A program made the position numbers and the translations under genes. A DNA stretch of 64,000 bases from Streptomyces tsukubensis (GTDB lineage Bacteria; Actinomycetota; Actinomycetes; Streptomycetales; Streptomycetaceae), in the NCBI RefSeq assembly GCF_003932715.1, contig NZ_CP020700.1:4300501-4364500 (forward strand). The letters run 5' to 3'. Under the pieces are notes generated by a model that was not told the DNA's origin, made no database searches, and saw only the letters and a list, made by a program, of their open reading frames with translations. This document shows positions 43,066 through 51,597 of the stretch, one piece after another. Numbering within the stretch: the stretch's first letter is position 1; each line of letters opens with the position of its first letter.

Positions 43066-44409
43066 TCAGGCCGCCACGGGTACCGCCTGGAGGCGCTCGC
43101 GGAATTCCCGTACGGACGGGACGGCCCGATGGGGTTCGAGCTGCAAGGAGAACTCCTTCAACCGGTCCAATGCCCGCACCGAGCTGACCTTGTCCTCCAG
43201 CAGCGCCGCACCGTAGTTCGCGGCGTCCAGTGCCCCGTCCAGATCGCCACCCGCCAGCCGGGCCTCTGCCAGTCGGCTGGAACGGACGGCCTTGTCCCGG
43301 GGCGCCGCCCGCTCGACAGAGGTCACCAGCGAACGCGTCGCTCGCTCCACATGCCCCGCGCGGAGCAGCACCTTGCCCTCCGTCGATTTCACCTGCGCTT
43401 CGCCGAACCAGTCGAGCCAGTCCGGCGCGTCCCCCGCCGTCTGGCGCTCCCAGAGGGAAGCGGCACGGTTGAGGGCTGTGCCGGCCCTCTGGTGATCACC
43501 GTCGCGTGACAGCGCCTCGGCCTTGTGCAGGTAGAGGAAGCACCGAGTGGAGGGAGACAGCGCGCGGGGAGCGTTGTCGATGCCGGTCGAGATCAGGTCG
43601 ACCCGCTCGGCCGTGCGTCCGGCTTCGGAGACGTGGACGCCCATCTCGGCCAGGATGAAGGCACCGAAGGCGTCGTCTCCGCCGGTACGGGCGCTGCGCA
43701 GCGCGCCGACGTAGTACCGCTGGCCTGCGGACCGCAGGCCAGCGTCGTACGCCATCCAGCCTGTCAGGTGCGAGGTCCGGGCGGCCAGCGCGTACAGGCG
43801 GACCCGGATGTCGTCCGTGTACCGGCCGCCGCTGAGCAGGCCCGTGACCAGGGAGAGGTCGCCTCGGGCCTGTTCCAGGAGCCGGGCACCCCCCAGCTGA
43901 TCATCGAGGGTGCGAAGGGTGCTGACGCGCTGCTCGATCATCGAGACCATCACGTCGGTGACGCGGTCTCCGTTGATCGCCGAGGCGAATGCGGAGGGTG
44001 CTTCGACCCAGCTCGACGCGAGCCCTGTCAAGGTAGCGCCGGTGATGGTGAGAAAGCCTCGTCGATCCAACCGTCCACTCCCCACGAGATCGGCCAAAGC
44101 CTCGATGGTGCCGGCCTCGGTCCAAGGCGCGGTGAGCCCCGTCACTTCCCAGACCGGAAGCCACCGAGGCCAGCCCTCCGCCCGCGCCCGTTCATACGGA
44201 ACGGACAGCAGATCGCTGAGCACGCGCTGAGCGTCCGCGTCCGGTTCCTGACCCTGCTCCCACTTCCAGACAGTCGTGCGATTCGTCGCCAGAGGGATAC
44301 CGAGCAGCTTGCCACGCGCCTGCATGAGGCGGGCGAACTCGGCCTTCCCCCATCCGCGCGACTGACGGACGAAGGTCAAAGGGTGGACAGCTAAGGACTC
44401 ACCGGGCAC
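43066..44409 (-). CDS. XRE-type regulator with helical repeats, beside the peptide cluster
   Basis: 447 residues from GTG 44409, with AGGAG 7 nt upstream. N-terminal HTH: PLTFVRQSRGWGKAEFARLMQARG, then NRTTVWKWEQGQEPDADAQRVLSDLL. A middle stretch, DRRGFLTITGATLTGLASSW, resembles a Tat-like segment often retained in such regulators. The C-terminal 270 residues are TPR-like (RLYALAARTSHLTGWMAYDAG, DWLDWFGEAQVKSTEGKVLLRAGH). It diverges from the ATP-binding gene and peptide genes, which it probably controls. Confidence 0.87.
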   Translation of the reverse strand: MPGESLAVHPLTFVRQSRGWGKAEFARLMQARGKLLGIPLATNRTTVWKWEQGQEPDADAQRVLSDLLSVPYERARAEGWPRWLPVWEVTGLTAPWTEAGTIEALADLVGSGRLDRRGFLTITGATLTGLASSWVEAPSAFASAINGDRVTDVMVSMIEQRVSTLRTLDDQLGGARLLEQARGDLSLVTGLLSGGRYTDDIRVRLYALAARTSHLTGWMAYDAGLRSAGQRYYVGALRSARTGGDDAFGAFILAEMGVHVSEAGRTAERVDLISTGIDNAPRALSPSTRCFLYLHKAEALSRDGDHQRAGTALNRAASLWERQTAGDAPDWLDWFGEAQVKSTEGKVLLRAGHVERATRSLVTSVERAAPRDKAVRSSRLAEARLAGGDLDGALDAANYGAALLEDKVSSVRALDRLKEFSLQLEPHRAVPSVREFRERLQAVPVAA

Positions 44410-44656
44410 GTCATCACTCCTGTCGTATCCCAACAGGGCGGCCGGGCACTGCATTCCACCCCTACGTACGAGGGTGGCGTCCCCTGGAGAAACCCCCCAG
44501 AAACGTTCCGCACCCGAGGGGCCCGGTCGTTGACTGGACCTCAGTCGTCCTCGGGCTGGGCTCGCAACTTCGCCCTTGGACGGACATCAGATCGACGGCT
44601 TCGCTCGCGTTCCTGTCCTGGCGGAGCCGCCTTCCAACACTGTGGAGGCATCCACC

Positions 44657-45097
44657 ATGTCCTCGCTCGCCACCCGTCTCGTCCTCATGGGCAGGGAAGA
44701 GGAGGTCTCCATGGCCCGGCGCTCGGTCGTGGAGCGGGTCCGCGCGTGGGGCTCCATGGACGAAGAGACGACCGAGACGATCCGCCTCATCATCTCTGAA
44801 CTGGTCAGCAACGCTGTGGTTCATGGCGAGGGACCTGTCACGATCACCGTTCTCGGGCGTCCCAGCGGCCTGCTGATCGACGTGCGAGACGGCAACCACG
44901 AGGCTCCCCGGACAGGGAGCTTCGGCACCGAGAACGAACACGGCCGGGGCCTGGCCCTGGTGGACGCCCTTGCGGTGCGGTCGGGATGGGAGCCGCTCGG
45001 GCGCGGCAAGCGGGTCTGGGCCGAGGTCGCACTTTCAGAACTGAGATCGGTTGGTCCTCGGACGCCGTCTGAGCCCCAGCTTTGCCCGGCCGTCTGA
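44657..45097 (+). CDS. ATP-binding protein (HATPase_c_2)
   Basis: 146 residues from ATG 44657 with GGAGG upstream. The N box is LIISELVSNAVVHG, the G1 region is DVRDGNHEAP and the G2 region is GRGLALVDALAVRSGW. It is the third such protein in the mobile region. It is the first gene of the forward peptide cluster and overlaps the next gene (TGATG). Confidence 0.88.
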   Translation: MSSLATRLVLMGREEEVSMARRSVVERVRAWGSMDEETTETIRLIISELVSNAVVHGEGPVTITVLGRPSGLLIDVRDGNHEAPRTGSFGTENEHGRGLALVDALAVRSGWEPLGRGKRVWAEVALSELRSVGPRTPSEPQLCPAV

Positions 45098-45399
45098 TGT
45101 ATCCGCTTCGCCCGTCGCCTCTTCCCGACCCGGACATCGTCTTCCGGCCCACCCGCCGAGACATTGACCCGAGCACGGGGGAGCCCACCGCCCACGCCCT
45201 GTGGGATCGCCAAGAGTGGCAGCCGTACGGCGAGTGCTGGCTGTGGTGCGGACGGCAGAACGTCGAGGTGACGTGGATCGGCCCGGTCCGGTCCAGCGGA
45301 ATGCACGCCTCCCTGTACGCCTGCCGGGCCTGTCTGTACGAGCTTGATCAGCGGGTCCTGGAGGCCAACATCCGCTGGGACGCCCGCCCCGCCCGCTGA
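45097..45399 (+). CDS. Hypothetical protein of the peptide cluster
   Basis: 100 residues, coupled to the ATP-binding gene by a 1-nt stop/start overlap. Conserved-looking features are a Pro-rich start, HALWDRQEWQPYGECWLWCGRQNVEVTWIGPV and a C-terminal YACRACLYELDQRV with two more cysteines (four in total, possibly zinc-binding). I do not recognise a family. Confidence 0.65.
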   Translation: MYPLRPSPLPDPDIVFRPTRRDIDPSTGEPTAHALWDRQEWQPYGECWLWCGRQNVEVTWIGPVRSSGMHASLYACRACLYELDQRVLEANIRWDARPAR

Positions 45400-45534
45400 C
45401 GCCCTGACGAGGTCTCCGAACCTCCGGCTACCCGTGCTCTATGTCATCCGCACCCAGCACCACCAACAGGGGTGCGGCCCCAACCTCCACCGGAATGCCG
45501 GCGGGAGGAACCCAAGAGGAAGGAGAACAACGAG

Positions 45535-45702
45535 GTGGCAGAGAACACGACACCGTCGTCGGCCCGGAAGGGCCTCCTGGTGGCGGTCGAGGAGCTGACC
45601 TCCGTCCACGACCGGTACGACAGCCTCCGGTCGGACAACGCCGGTAGCTCCGGCGACTCGCCGTGGCCCGGAGGCGACGGCAACCTGCACGACAGCGAGT
45701 AG
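45535..45702 (+). CDS. Candidate RiPP precursor peptide
   Basis: 55 residues from GTG 45535 with AGGAAGGAG 9 nt upstream. The N-terminal part is a helical leader-like segment (ARKGLLVAVEELTSVHDRYD). The C-terminal half is Gly/Ser/Asp-rich with a PWPGG element (DNAGSSGDSPWPGGDGN), and a terminal DSE. There are no cysteines. It is followed by a stable hairpin and then an oxygenase gene, a layout often seen for modified peptides, where the hairpin raises precursor dosage. The core boundary and modification are unknown. Confidence 0.6.
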   Translation: MAENTTPSSARKGLLVAVEELTSVHDRYDSLRSDNAGSSGDSPWPGGDGNLHDSE

Positions 45703-45708
45703 CGGGCG

Positions 45709-45746
45709 GCGGTGGGGTCCGTGGTTCTGCCCGCGGACCCCACCGC
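45709..45746 (+). terminator. Hairpin between peptide and oxygenase genes
   Basis: Perfect 13-bp stem (GCGGTGGGGTCCG and complement), 12-nt loop, 6 nt after the peptide stop. It is a likely partial terminator that lets the peptide gene be transcribed in excess of the enzymes. Confidence 0.7.
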
Positions 45747-45778
45747 TCCCTATCAGCCGATCTCATGAGGAGGAATTG

Positions 45779-46975
45779 ATGGAACACCAGTTGATCAGCG
45801 CCATCGAGACGGCGCTCGGGTGGAACGACGCGGGCGAACTCGGCAAAAACTTCGCACGCGGAAGTATCGGCGACCCGGGCCTGATCTCGCGCGTACTCAC
45901 CCCGAACCGCCTGCTCGACATCGTCATGCGCCGGAGCATGAACCGCCCGCAGTTCCGGGTCTTCCAGGAGAGCAAGGAAGTTCACCCGGCCATCTACTTC
46001 ACCGACAGCGTCAGCCCCCGGGGCCAGAGCATCCCCATGGTGAACATGCACAGCCTCGGCCGGCTGCTGGGGGACGGGGCCACGGTGATCCTCGACCAGG
46101 CCAACGTCTTCGACCCGACGATGGAGGTCGCCTGCCGGGCGCTCCAGTGGTGGTCGCACGAGCGCGTCCAGGTCAACGCGTATCTGACGACGAACGAGGC
46201 GTCGGGCTTCCCGCTGCACTGGGACGACCACGACGTGGTGATCGTCCAGCTGGCGGGCGAGAAGGGCTGGGAGGTCCGGGGCACGTCTCGGTCCGTGCCT
46301 CTGTACCGGGACGCCGACCCCAACGACACCCCGAGCGAGGAGATCATCTGGTCAGGGGTCATGAAAGCCGGTGACATGATGCACATTCCCCGCGGCCACT
46401 GGCACCAGGCGACCCGTAACGGCCACGGGTCGGGGAAGAGCCTCCACGTCACGTTCGGGATCACCAAGCGCACCGGCGCGAGCTGGCTGGCGTGGCTGGG
46501 CGACTGGTGCCGAGAGAAGGAGATCTTCCGGCACGACCTGGACCGTCGTGGCGGAGAGGCGTTCCGCACCCTGACGGAGGCCGCCGGTCAACTGGTCGCC
46601 GAGCGCTCGCCGGCCGCCTTCCTGGCCGCGTACGAGCAGGCGATGCCGCTTCCCCGGCAGGTCCCCTTCCTGGACATCTTCGGTTCACTCGACGCCGTGG
46701 TCTGCACCACCCACTTCCCTCCGCGCATCGAGGAGAACGGCGAGACCATCGACGTCCTGGCCTCGGGGAAGAAGCTGACCCTCCTGGCCGAGGCACTGCC
46801 CTCGCTGCGGCTGTTGCTGAGCGGGAGGCCCGTGCCGCTGGACCGGGCGGTCTCCGTCGTCGGGTCCGAAGTGGTGGAGGTCGCCGAGATCCTGGTGAAG
46901 GAGGAGCTGTGCGCGGTCTTCACCCCCGAGTTGTCCTCGGGCTATACCGGTCTCGTCACGAACGCCGCCTCCTGA
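45779..46975 (+). CDS. JmjC-domain (YcfD/ROX-like) oxygenase
   Basis: 398 residues from ATG 45779 with GAGGAGG upstream. The iron-binding facial triad is visible: H-x-D in FPLHWDDHDVVIVQLAG (about 146-148) and the distal histidine in GDMMHIPRGHWHQA (about 208-210). The text between, VQLAGEKGWEVRG, follows the ribosomal-oxygenase pattern. Such enzymes use 2-oxoglutarate and oxygen to hydroxylate Arg or His of ribosomal proteins; here the adjacent 55-residue peptide (with Arg27, Arg32, His25, His52) is the likely substrate. The C-terminal part (about 290-390) resembles the ROX winged-helix region. The aldo/keto reductase gene begins within its last 67 nt. Confidence 0.85.
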   Translation: MEHQLISAIETALGWNDAGELGKNFARGSIGDPGLISRVLTPNRLLDIVMRRSMNRPQFRVFQESKEVHPAIYFTDSVSPRGQSIPMVNMHSLGRLLGDGATVILDQANVFDPTMEVACRALQWWSHERVQVNAYLTTNEASGFPLHWDDHDVVIVQLAGEKGWEVRGTSRSVPLYRDADPNDTPSEEIIWSGVMKAGDMMHIPRGHWHQATRNGHGSGKSLHVTFGITKRTGASWLAWLGDWCREKEIFRHDLDRRGGEAFRTLTEAAGQLVAERSPAAFLAAYEQAMPLPRQVPFLDIFGSLDAVVCTTHFPPRIEENGETIDVLASGKKLTLLAEALPSLRLLLSGRPVPLDRAVSVVGSEVVEVAEILVKEELCAVFTPELSSGYTGLVTNAAS

Positions 46976-47766
46976 CCGGAGCACTGGATCTCGGCGTCAC
47001 CTCGATCGACACGAGCACCAACTACCTCGGCTTCCACTCGCATACCGTCCTGGCGCGGACGGCCGGCGATCTCCTGCCCAGGTTCACGGTCTCCACGAAG
47101 GTGGGTTACTTCCCCGGACGGGAACGGGCTGAGCACTCCCTGGACCCCGTGCGGTTGTACGAGGCTGTGGAACACGCCGCTCGGGATCTCGGTCGGGAGC
47201 CCGACATGGTGTTCCTGCACAACCCGGAACACTCCCTCGGTGACGCCTCCGCCCATGGCCGGGACGTACTGGCCCAGGCGTGCGCCGCGCTGGACGACGC
47301 CATGTCGAAGGGGCTGTGCGGTGCCTGGGGCGTGGCCTCCTGGGATCCGTCCCCGCTGGTCGGCCTGGTCGATCCGACGACGCCGAAACCATCGGTCCTC
47401 ATGGCGCGAGCCGGGCTGCTGGTCGGTACGAGAACACTCGAAGCCGCCGAAGCCCTCGCGGCGGCCTGGGACCTCGACCGCAGTCGGTTGTGGGGTATGA
47501 GCCCCTTCGGCGGAAATACGGGGGACCCGGTATGGGGTCGGATCGACCCCCGGGTCTTCCTCCGGGGGGGTGACGGATTCTCCCGTGTCCAGGCGGCCTT
47601 TCGGGCCTCGTACTGCCTCCCGGGTGTCGGGACCATGGCCGTGGGCACGGACGATCCGGCTCATCTGGGCGAACTGCTCGAAGCCCTGGCCGCCGAGCCC
47701 GATGAGCGGACGATCCACGAGTACCGCACCCTCCTTCGGGAGCGGTCGATGGGTCAGTCGGCCTGA
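46909..47766 (+). CDS. Aldo/keto reductase starting inside the oxygenase gene
   Basis: 285 residues. The catalytic tetrad can be traced: Asp and Tyr in SIDTSTNYLGF, Lys in STKVGYFPG, His in VFLHNPEHS. No start exists after the oxygenase stop that would keep the first strand, but GTG at 46909 has AAGGAGG 4 nt upstream and gives VRGLHPRVVLGLYRSRHERRLLTGALDLGV, the natural N-terminus. The genes therefore overlap by 67 nt in different frames. NADPH-dependent reduction of a carbonyl on the modified peptide is a guess. It ends tail-to-tail with the kinase gene. Confidence 0.85.
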   Translation: MRGLHPRVVLGLYRSRHERRLLTGALDLGVTSIDTSTNYLGFHSHTVLARTAGDLLPRFTVSTKVGYFPGRERAEHSLDPVRLYEAVEHAARDLGREPDMVFLHNPEHSLGDASAHGRDVLAQACAALDDAMSKGLCGAWGVASWDPSPLVGLVDPTTPKPSVLMARAGLLVGTRTLEAAEALAAAWDLDRSRLWGMSPFGGNTGDPVWGRIDPRVFLRGGDGFSRVQAAFRASYCLPGVGTMAVGTDDPAHLGELLEALAAEPDERTIHEYRTLLRERSMGQSA

Positions 47767-48611
47767 AGCTCCGAGATGACCTGCCGTGCCCTGTGCCGGG
47801 CGGGTTCGATCCGAGGGTCCTGCGGGTGCGCGTCCGGTCCGAGGATCTTCGAGCAGACGAAGAGCGTCATCAGCTTGCCGTCCCGGCTCTCGAAGTCGTG
47901 CCGCCGCTCGCGTCGTACGCGGCCGGCCAGTGCGGGGACGGCGAGCGAGGCGGCCCAGAGGGTCGCGGAGTCGAGGCCCCGGGGGGCGGTTCCCCAGTCC
48001 TCCCAGTCGAAGAGGGAGAAGGTCGGCGCGCTCATGTTGGCCCAGTTCAGGTCGGCGTGAGCCGGAACCCACCGCTCGACGGTCGTGTCGATCACCTCGG
48101 GGAACACGCCCCGGATCGACCCGCTGACCAGCTCCTGTGTGATCGTGACGGTGTCCGGAGTGGCTACGCGCCTGGTCGTGTTCCGCGCGAGAGCGTCCAG
48201 CGAATCCCCGAAGGCCCGCCACCACTCCTCCGACAGCGTCGGCTCCTCAGCGAGGACGGCGGTCCCGATCGGCGTACCGGGAAGGAGATCGGTCTCGTCG
48301 GCCCGCCACATCACCGGCTCGTCCGCGTCCTGCCAGACCACACATCCACGCCACGCGGGCTGGGCGACGCCCTCAAGGCGCGCTGCGCTCTCCGTACCGT
48401 TCCATCCCTGGTCGGTGATTCTGTCGAGCGGCCGACGTTCCACCCGTACCCAGGTGTCGCGGTCGGTCCGTGCGCCGACGGATCGGCGTTTGCGTACCAC
48501 CGTGCTCGGGTCCAGTCGGGTCTGAAGGGACCGCCCGACGCGGTCAAGAACCTTGTCGACCGGCTCGACTCGGAGGTCGACAGAGCGGACAGCGGAGACC
48601 GAGTGCGTCAT
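47754..48611 (-). CDS. Aminoglycoside phosphotransferase-fold kinase
   Basis: 285 residues from ATG 48611. The catalytic loop is VPAHADLNWANM (H-x-D-x4-N) and the metal motif is LFDWEDWG (D-W-E). The N-lobe is reduced (RKRRSVGARTDRDTWVRVE). Such kinases act on small molecules. In some RiPP pathways (thioamitides, class V lanthipeptides) APH-like kinases phosphorylate Ser or Thr of the precursor before elimination. No lyase partner is visible, and the gene is convergent with the reductase (13-nt tail overlap), so membership in the peptide pathway is plausible but unproven. Confidence 0.8.
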   Translation of the reverse strand: MTHSVSAVRSVDLRVEPVDKVLDRVGRSLQTRLDPSTVVRKRRSVGARTDRDTWVRVERRPLDRITDQGWNGTESAARLEGVAQPAWRGCVVWQDADEPVMWRADETDLLPGTPIGTAVLAEEPTLSEEWWRAFGDSLDALARNTTRRVATPDTVTITQELVSGSIRGVFPEVIDTTVERWVPAHADLNWANMSAPTFSLFDWEDWGTAPRGLDSATLWAASLAVPALAGRVRRERRHDFESRDGKLMTLFVCSKILGPDAHPQDPRIEPARHRARQVISELQAD

Positions 48612-48752
48612 GCGGGGACCGTAGCAGCGGGCCACGGTGCCACGGGGACATCTGAGCCAAGAGGGGCGAGCGGATACCTCATGCCTGCGGCGCTATTCGG
48701 GAACAGCGACGGCCTCCTTCGGACGCAGCGAAGGAGGCCGTCAGCGGTCGGA

Positions 48753-50468
48753 CTATCGGCGTGGACTGGGCCGTGGCGTCGGGCTCAACGACGTGGCGGC
48801 GACGGGCTCGCTCTGGTGCACGGCCATCGGCCTTGCAGCCCTGGTCGAGCGTGCCTGAGCTGCGAGGGCGCGGTCGCTTGGCGGTGGCCGGTGGGCGAGG
48901 CGGCGGATCCGCCAGGTGAGGACCTCCGCAGGGGAAACGGCGTCATCCAGGGTGCGCTGGTGGGTCGCGGCCTGGAGCAGTCGTCGTGGGTCATGTCCTG
49001 CGGTTTCGGCCTCCGAGAGAGCGGTGGCCAGGGCGGGCCAGGCGGGGTCGGTGAGGACCGTCTCCCCGTGATCGGGGGCCACCGTCCGGATGTGCTGGGC
49101 CAGCCGTGCGGCCTTGTCGGTCGGTGGCCTGCGGTCGGCGAGGGCGGCCAGGGGCGCGGCGGCTGCTTGACCGTAGGCGGCCCGGAGATGGAGCAGGGTC
49201 TGTTGGGCGGCTGCGACTTGCTGGTCGTGGTGGCGGAGCCGGTGCCATCGGATGGTGGCGATGACGGCCAGGAGAGCCATGTCGAGGAACATCGCCAGTC
49301 CACTGCCGTCACCGCCGGCTGGTGCGGTCCGCAGGGCGCGGACGGCTCCGCGCAGGGCTCGGGCCTGGTCGTGCCGGGCCCGGACCCGGGAGCGGGTTGC
49401 TCGTTCGAAGGCCGTGGCGGCTTGGCGGAGCTGAGGACGGAGATCGGCGGGGGCGACCAGCGGCAGGGCGTCGAGTGCTTCTCCGAAGGCGGCGATGTGG
49501 GCCTGGGCGGCTTCGTCGTCGGCTCGGTCGAGGTGGTGCGGGACGCGTTCGGTTGCGGCTGTGGCCTGGTGCCAGGGGTCGGTCCTTCGGCGGGTTCCGG
49601 TCGGGTCGGTCGGCAGTGCTTCGGTGGCGTCGAGGCGTTGGCGGATCTGGGGATAGGAGAGGTCGGGTGCGAGCTTGGATCCGGAGAACCAGATGGGCTC
49701 GCCCTGAGCGTTGGTGTCGCCGCTGAGGGCGATCTTGTAGCCGCGTATGTCGCCGGACGGGAAGTGCTGGACATCGACGAGGATGCCCTCCACACCGGCC
49801 AGTACACGGATGAACTCCTCCGGGCTGGTGGAGACGGCGACCACGGTGCGGACGGTGGTACGCAGGTGCTCGCGGGTGGTCGTCCGCCGACCGGTCCGCA
49901 GTGCCTTCTCCTTCTCGGCGCGGGTGGGGCGCTGGGCGGCGGTGCGGTCTCCGCGGACGAGTTGCCGGAGGCCGTACTCCTTCTCGATGGAGGCGAGCTC
50001 GCGGTCGGCATTGAGGTAGTCGTGCCAGTGGCGCGCGGGGTTCAGGTCGCCCCGGACTTTGGTGGCGGCGATGTGGATGTGGTCGGAGGCGTGGCGCACA
50101 GCCACCCACCGGCATCCGTCCGGGTCACCCTCGGGGGCTATGCCGGTGGCCGCGACGATACGCCGGGCGATGTCCGCCCACTCGTCGTCACTGAGAATCC
50201 GATCCTCAGGTGCGGCCCGGATCGAGCAGTGCCAGACGTGCTGCTTGGGTCCCCGGCCGAGCCGCCTGGCCTGTTTGACCCGCAGGTCGAGGTCGGCGAC
50301 GAGGAGCTTCTTGGTGGCGTCGAAGTCATCGCCCCGGCCAGGGTCCGGGGCGAAGCCGTCCCAGGAGGCGACCAGGTGCGGGTCGGTGTGGTCCTTGGCC
50401 TTCGTCGTGTCGAACAGGTACCAGATGAGACCAGCGGTGCTCTTGCCGCTGCCGACCTTCGCGATCAT
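48753..50468 (-). CDS. Relaxase/mobilization nuclease
   Basis: 571 residues. The relaxase domain starts with GSGKSTAGLIWYLFDTTKAKDHTDPHLVASW, followed by QHVWHCSIRAAPEDRILSDDEW and the metal-binding histidine triad in VRHASDHIHIAATKVRGD (about residues 119-136). The C-terminal half is helical and Ala/Arg-rich. It nicks oriT and leads DNA transfer. The start ATG overlaps the mobC stop by 4 nt. Confidence 0.92.
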   Translation of the reverse strand: MIAKVGSGKSTAGLIWYLFDTTKAKDHTDPHLVASWDGFAPDPGRGDDFDATKKLLVADLDLRVKQARRLGRGPKQHVWHCSIRAAPEDRILSDDEWADIARRIVAATGIAPEGDPDGCRWVAVRHASDHIHIAATKVRGDLNPARHWHDYLNADRELASIEKEYGLRQLVRGDRTAAQRPTRAEKEKALRTGRRTTTREHLRTTVRTVVAVSTSPEEFIRVLAGVEGILVDVQHFPSGDIRGYKIALSGDTNAQGEPIWFSGSKLAPDLSYPQIRQRLDATEALPTDPTGTRRRTDPWHQATAATERVPHHLDRADDEAAQAHIAAFGEALDALPLVAPADLRPQLRQAATAFERATRSRVRARHDQARALRGAVRALRTAPAGGDGSGLAMFLDMALLAVIATIRWHRLRHHDQQVAAAQQTLLHLRAAYGQAAAAPLAALADRRPPTDKAARLAQHIRTVAPDHGETVLTDPAWPALATALSEAETAGHDPRRLLQAATHQRTLDDAVSPAEVLTWRIRRLAHRPPPSDRALAAQARSTRAARPMAVHQSEPVAATSLSPTPRPSPRR

Positions 50469-51094
50469 CCGGCCGCCTTCCCGGAGACGGTCTCGTTCAT
50501 GACCCCGGCGACCTCGGCGATAGTGGCGCGCACAGTGCCGAGGGTCTGCTGGGCGCGGTCGAGGAGGGCGGTGTCCCCAGGGTGGGGAACGCCTCCGGTA
50601 TTCAGCCGACGGGCGATCTGGTTGACGTTGTTTCCGATACGGGCCACCTCGGTACGCAGAGCGTCGAGCCGGTCAAGGCGGTCGTCGAGGCTGGTGCGCT
50701 GCCCGGACAGGCCGCTTGCGAGTTCTCCGTCGAGGTAGGCCATGACCACGGCACCGACGAAGTGCGCGCCGGCTATCTCTAGCTCGCGAGCCTTGCCGAC
50801 GATCCGGGCTTTCTCCTCGGCGCTGTAGCGGACATCGACCCGTTCCTTGCGCTGGACCTCCTCGCGGTCACGTCGTCGGGCGACGCGCCGCAGGGTGGCA
50901 GCACCTCCGTCGTCGACGGCCTTCTCCTCTTCGGGCACCCCCTGGTGCCCGAGCACCTCCGCCACCCCCGGGGCGGAGGAGTTCGCGTTGGACCGGCCCT
51001 TGGACGGTCCAACGCCATACCTTGCTGCGCCGGTTGCTGTGGGTGTGGTCGTCTCCTGCTGGTCGATGGTGCGCTCGCTGTGCTGGACGTGCAT
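50465..51094 (-). CDS. mobC: MobC-like relaxosome accessory protein
   Basis: 209 residues from ATG 51094, with CGGAGAAG upstream. After a disordered N-terminus, a ribbon-helix-helix segment (VDVRYSAEEKARIVGKARELEIAGAHFVGAVVMAYLDGE) and the MobC signature IGNNVNQIARRLN are present. It binds near oriT and assists the relaxase encoded directly downstream. Confidence 0.9.
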   Translation of the reverse strand: MHVQHSERTIDQQETTTPTATGAARYGVGPSKGRSNANSSAPGVAEVLGHQGVPEEEKAVDDGGAATLRRVARRRDREEVQRKERVDVRYSAEEKARIVGKARELEIAGAHFVGAVVMAYLDGELASGLSGQRTSLDDRLDRLDALRTEVARIGNNVNQIARRLNTGGVPHPGDTALLDRAQQTLGTVRATIAEVAGVMNETVSGKAAG

Positions 51095-51597
51095 GTGGGT
51101 CTTCTCCGTGCGGCGGTCATTGGAGGGCTGGGGCGGGCCGGAGCTCGGGTCGGTTGGAGGCGGCGTCGGTGAGGGGTGGGAGACCGGGTTCGGGGGCCGG
51201 CCGGAGCGGACGACCGCAGGTGGTCCAGTGGCTGGTCGTCTTGGTCCGGTGTGTGGTCCGCGATGCCGGAGATGGACCGCAGCCTTGCGGACCAGAGCGG
51301 CGGTCTCGCGGACCAAGAGCAGGTGCATCGCGCTGACCTGCGGAATGTGTGGTCCGCAGACCGGTCCGGTCCGTGCGGACCACTTTTGTACGTACACATC
51401 TGGTCCGCGGTCAGGTCCGGCGGACCAAGCCGGTGTGGTTGTGGTCCGGGCTGGGGCTGGCTGGACTCGTCCCAGTCGTCCCGTTGCTGGTCAGGGCAGG
51501 TACGGGTGGGGTGGTGATGTCGGGTTGACCCGTTGCGGGCCCGGGACCCGTCCCCGTGCTGACCTGCGCGGGGACGGGTGGGACGGGTCGATACGGG
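51095..51597. other. Candidate origin of transfer (oriT) region
   Basis: 503 gene-free bases upstream of mobC, dense with GGTCCG/CGGACC units. At 51349-51383 a perfect 10-bp inverted repeat (GTGGTCCGCA / TGCGGACCAC) encloses 15 nt of GGTCCG repeats and is followed by TTTTGTACGTACACATC, an AT-richer stretch that could hold the nick site. Position next to mobC-relaxase is where oriT is usually found. Confidence 0.55.

Noticed and set aside
48612..48752. A further gene between the kinase and relaxase genes
   Set aside because: Only about 140 bases, with no start-stop frame of convincing composition.
47793..50738. Plus-strand open frame opposite the kinase, relaxase and mobC genes
   Set aside because: Spans several unrelated antisense genes without a domain; a GC artefact.
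51230..51480. CRISPR array in the GGTCCG-rich region
   Set aside because: The repeats are short, unevenly spaced and in both orientations, with no spacers of constant length and no cas genes.
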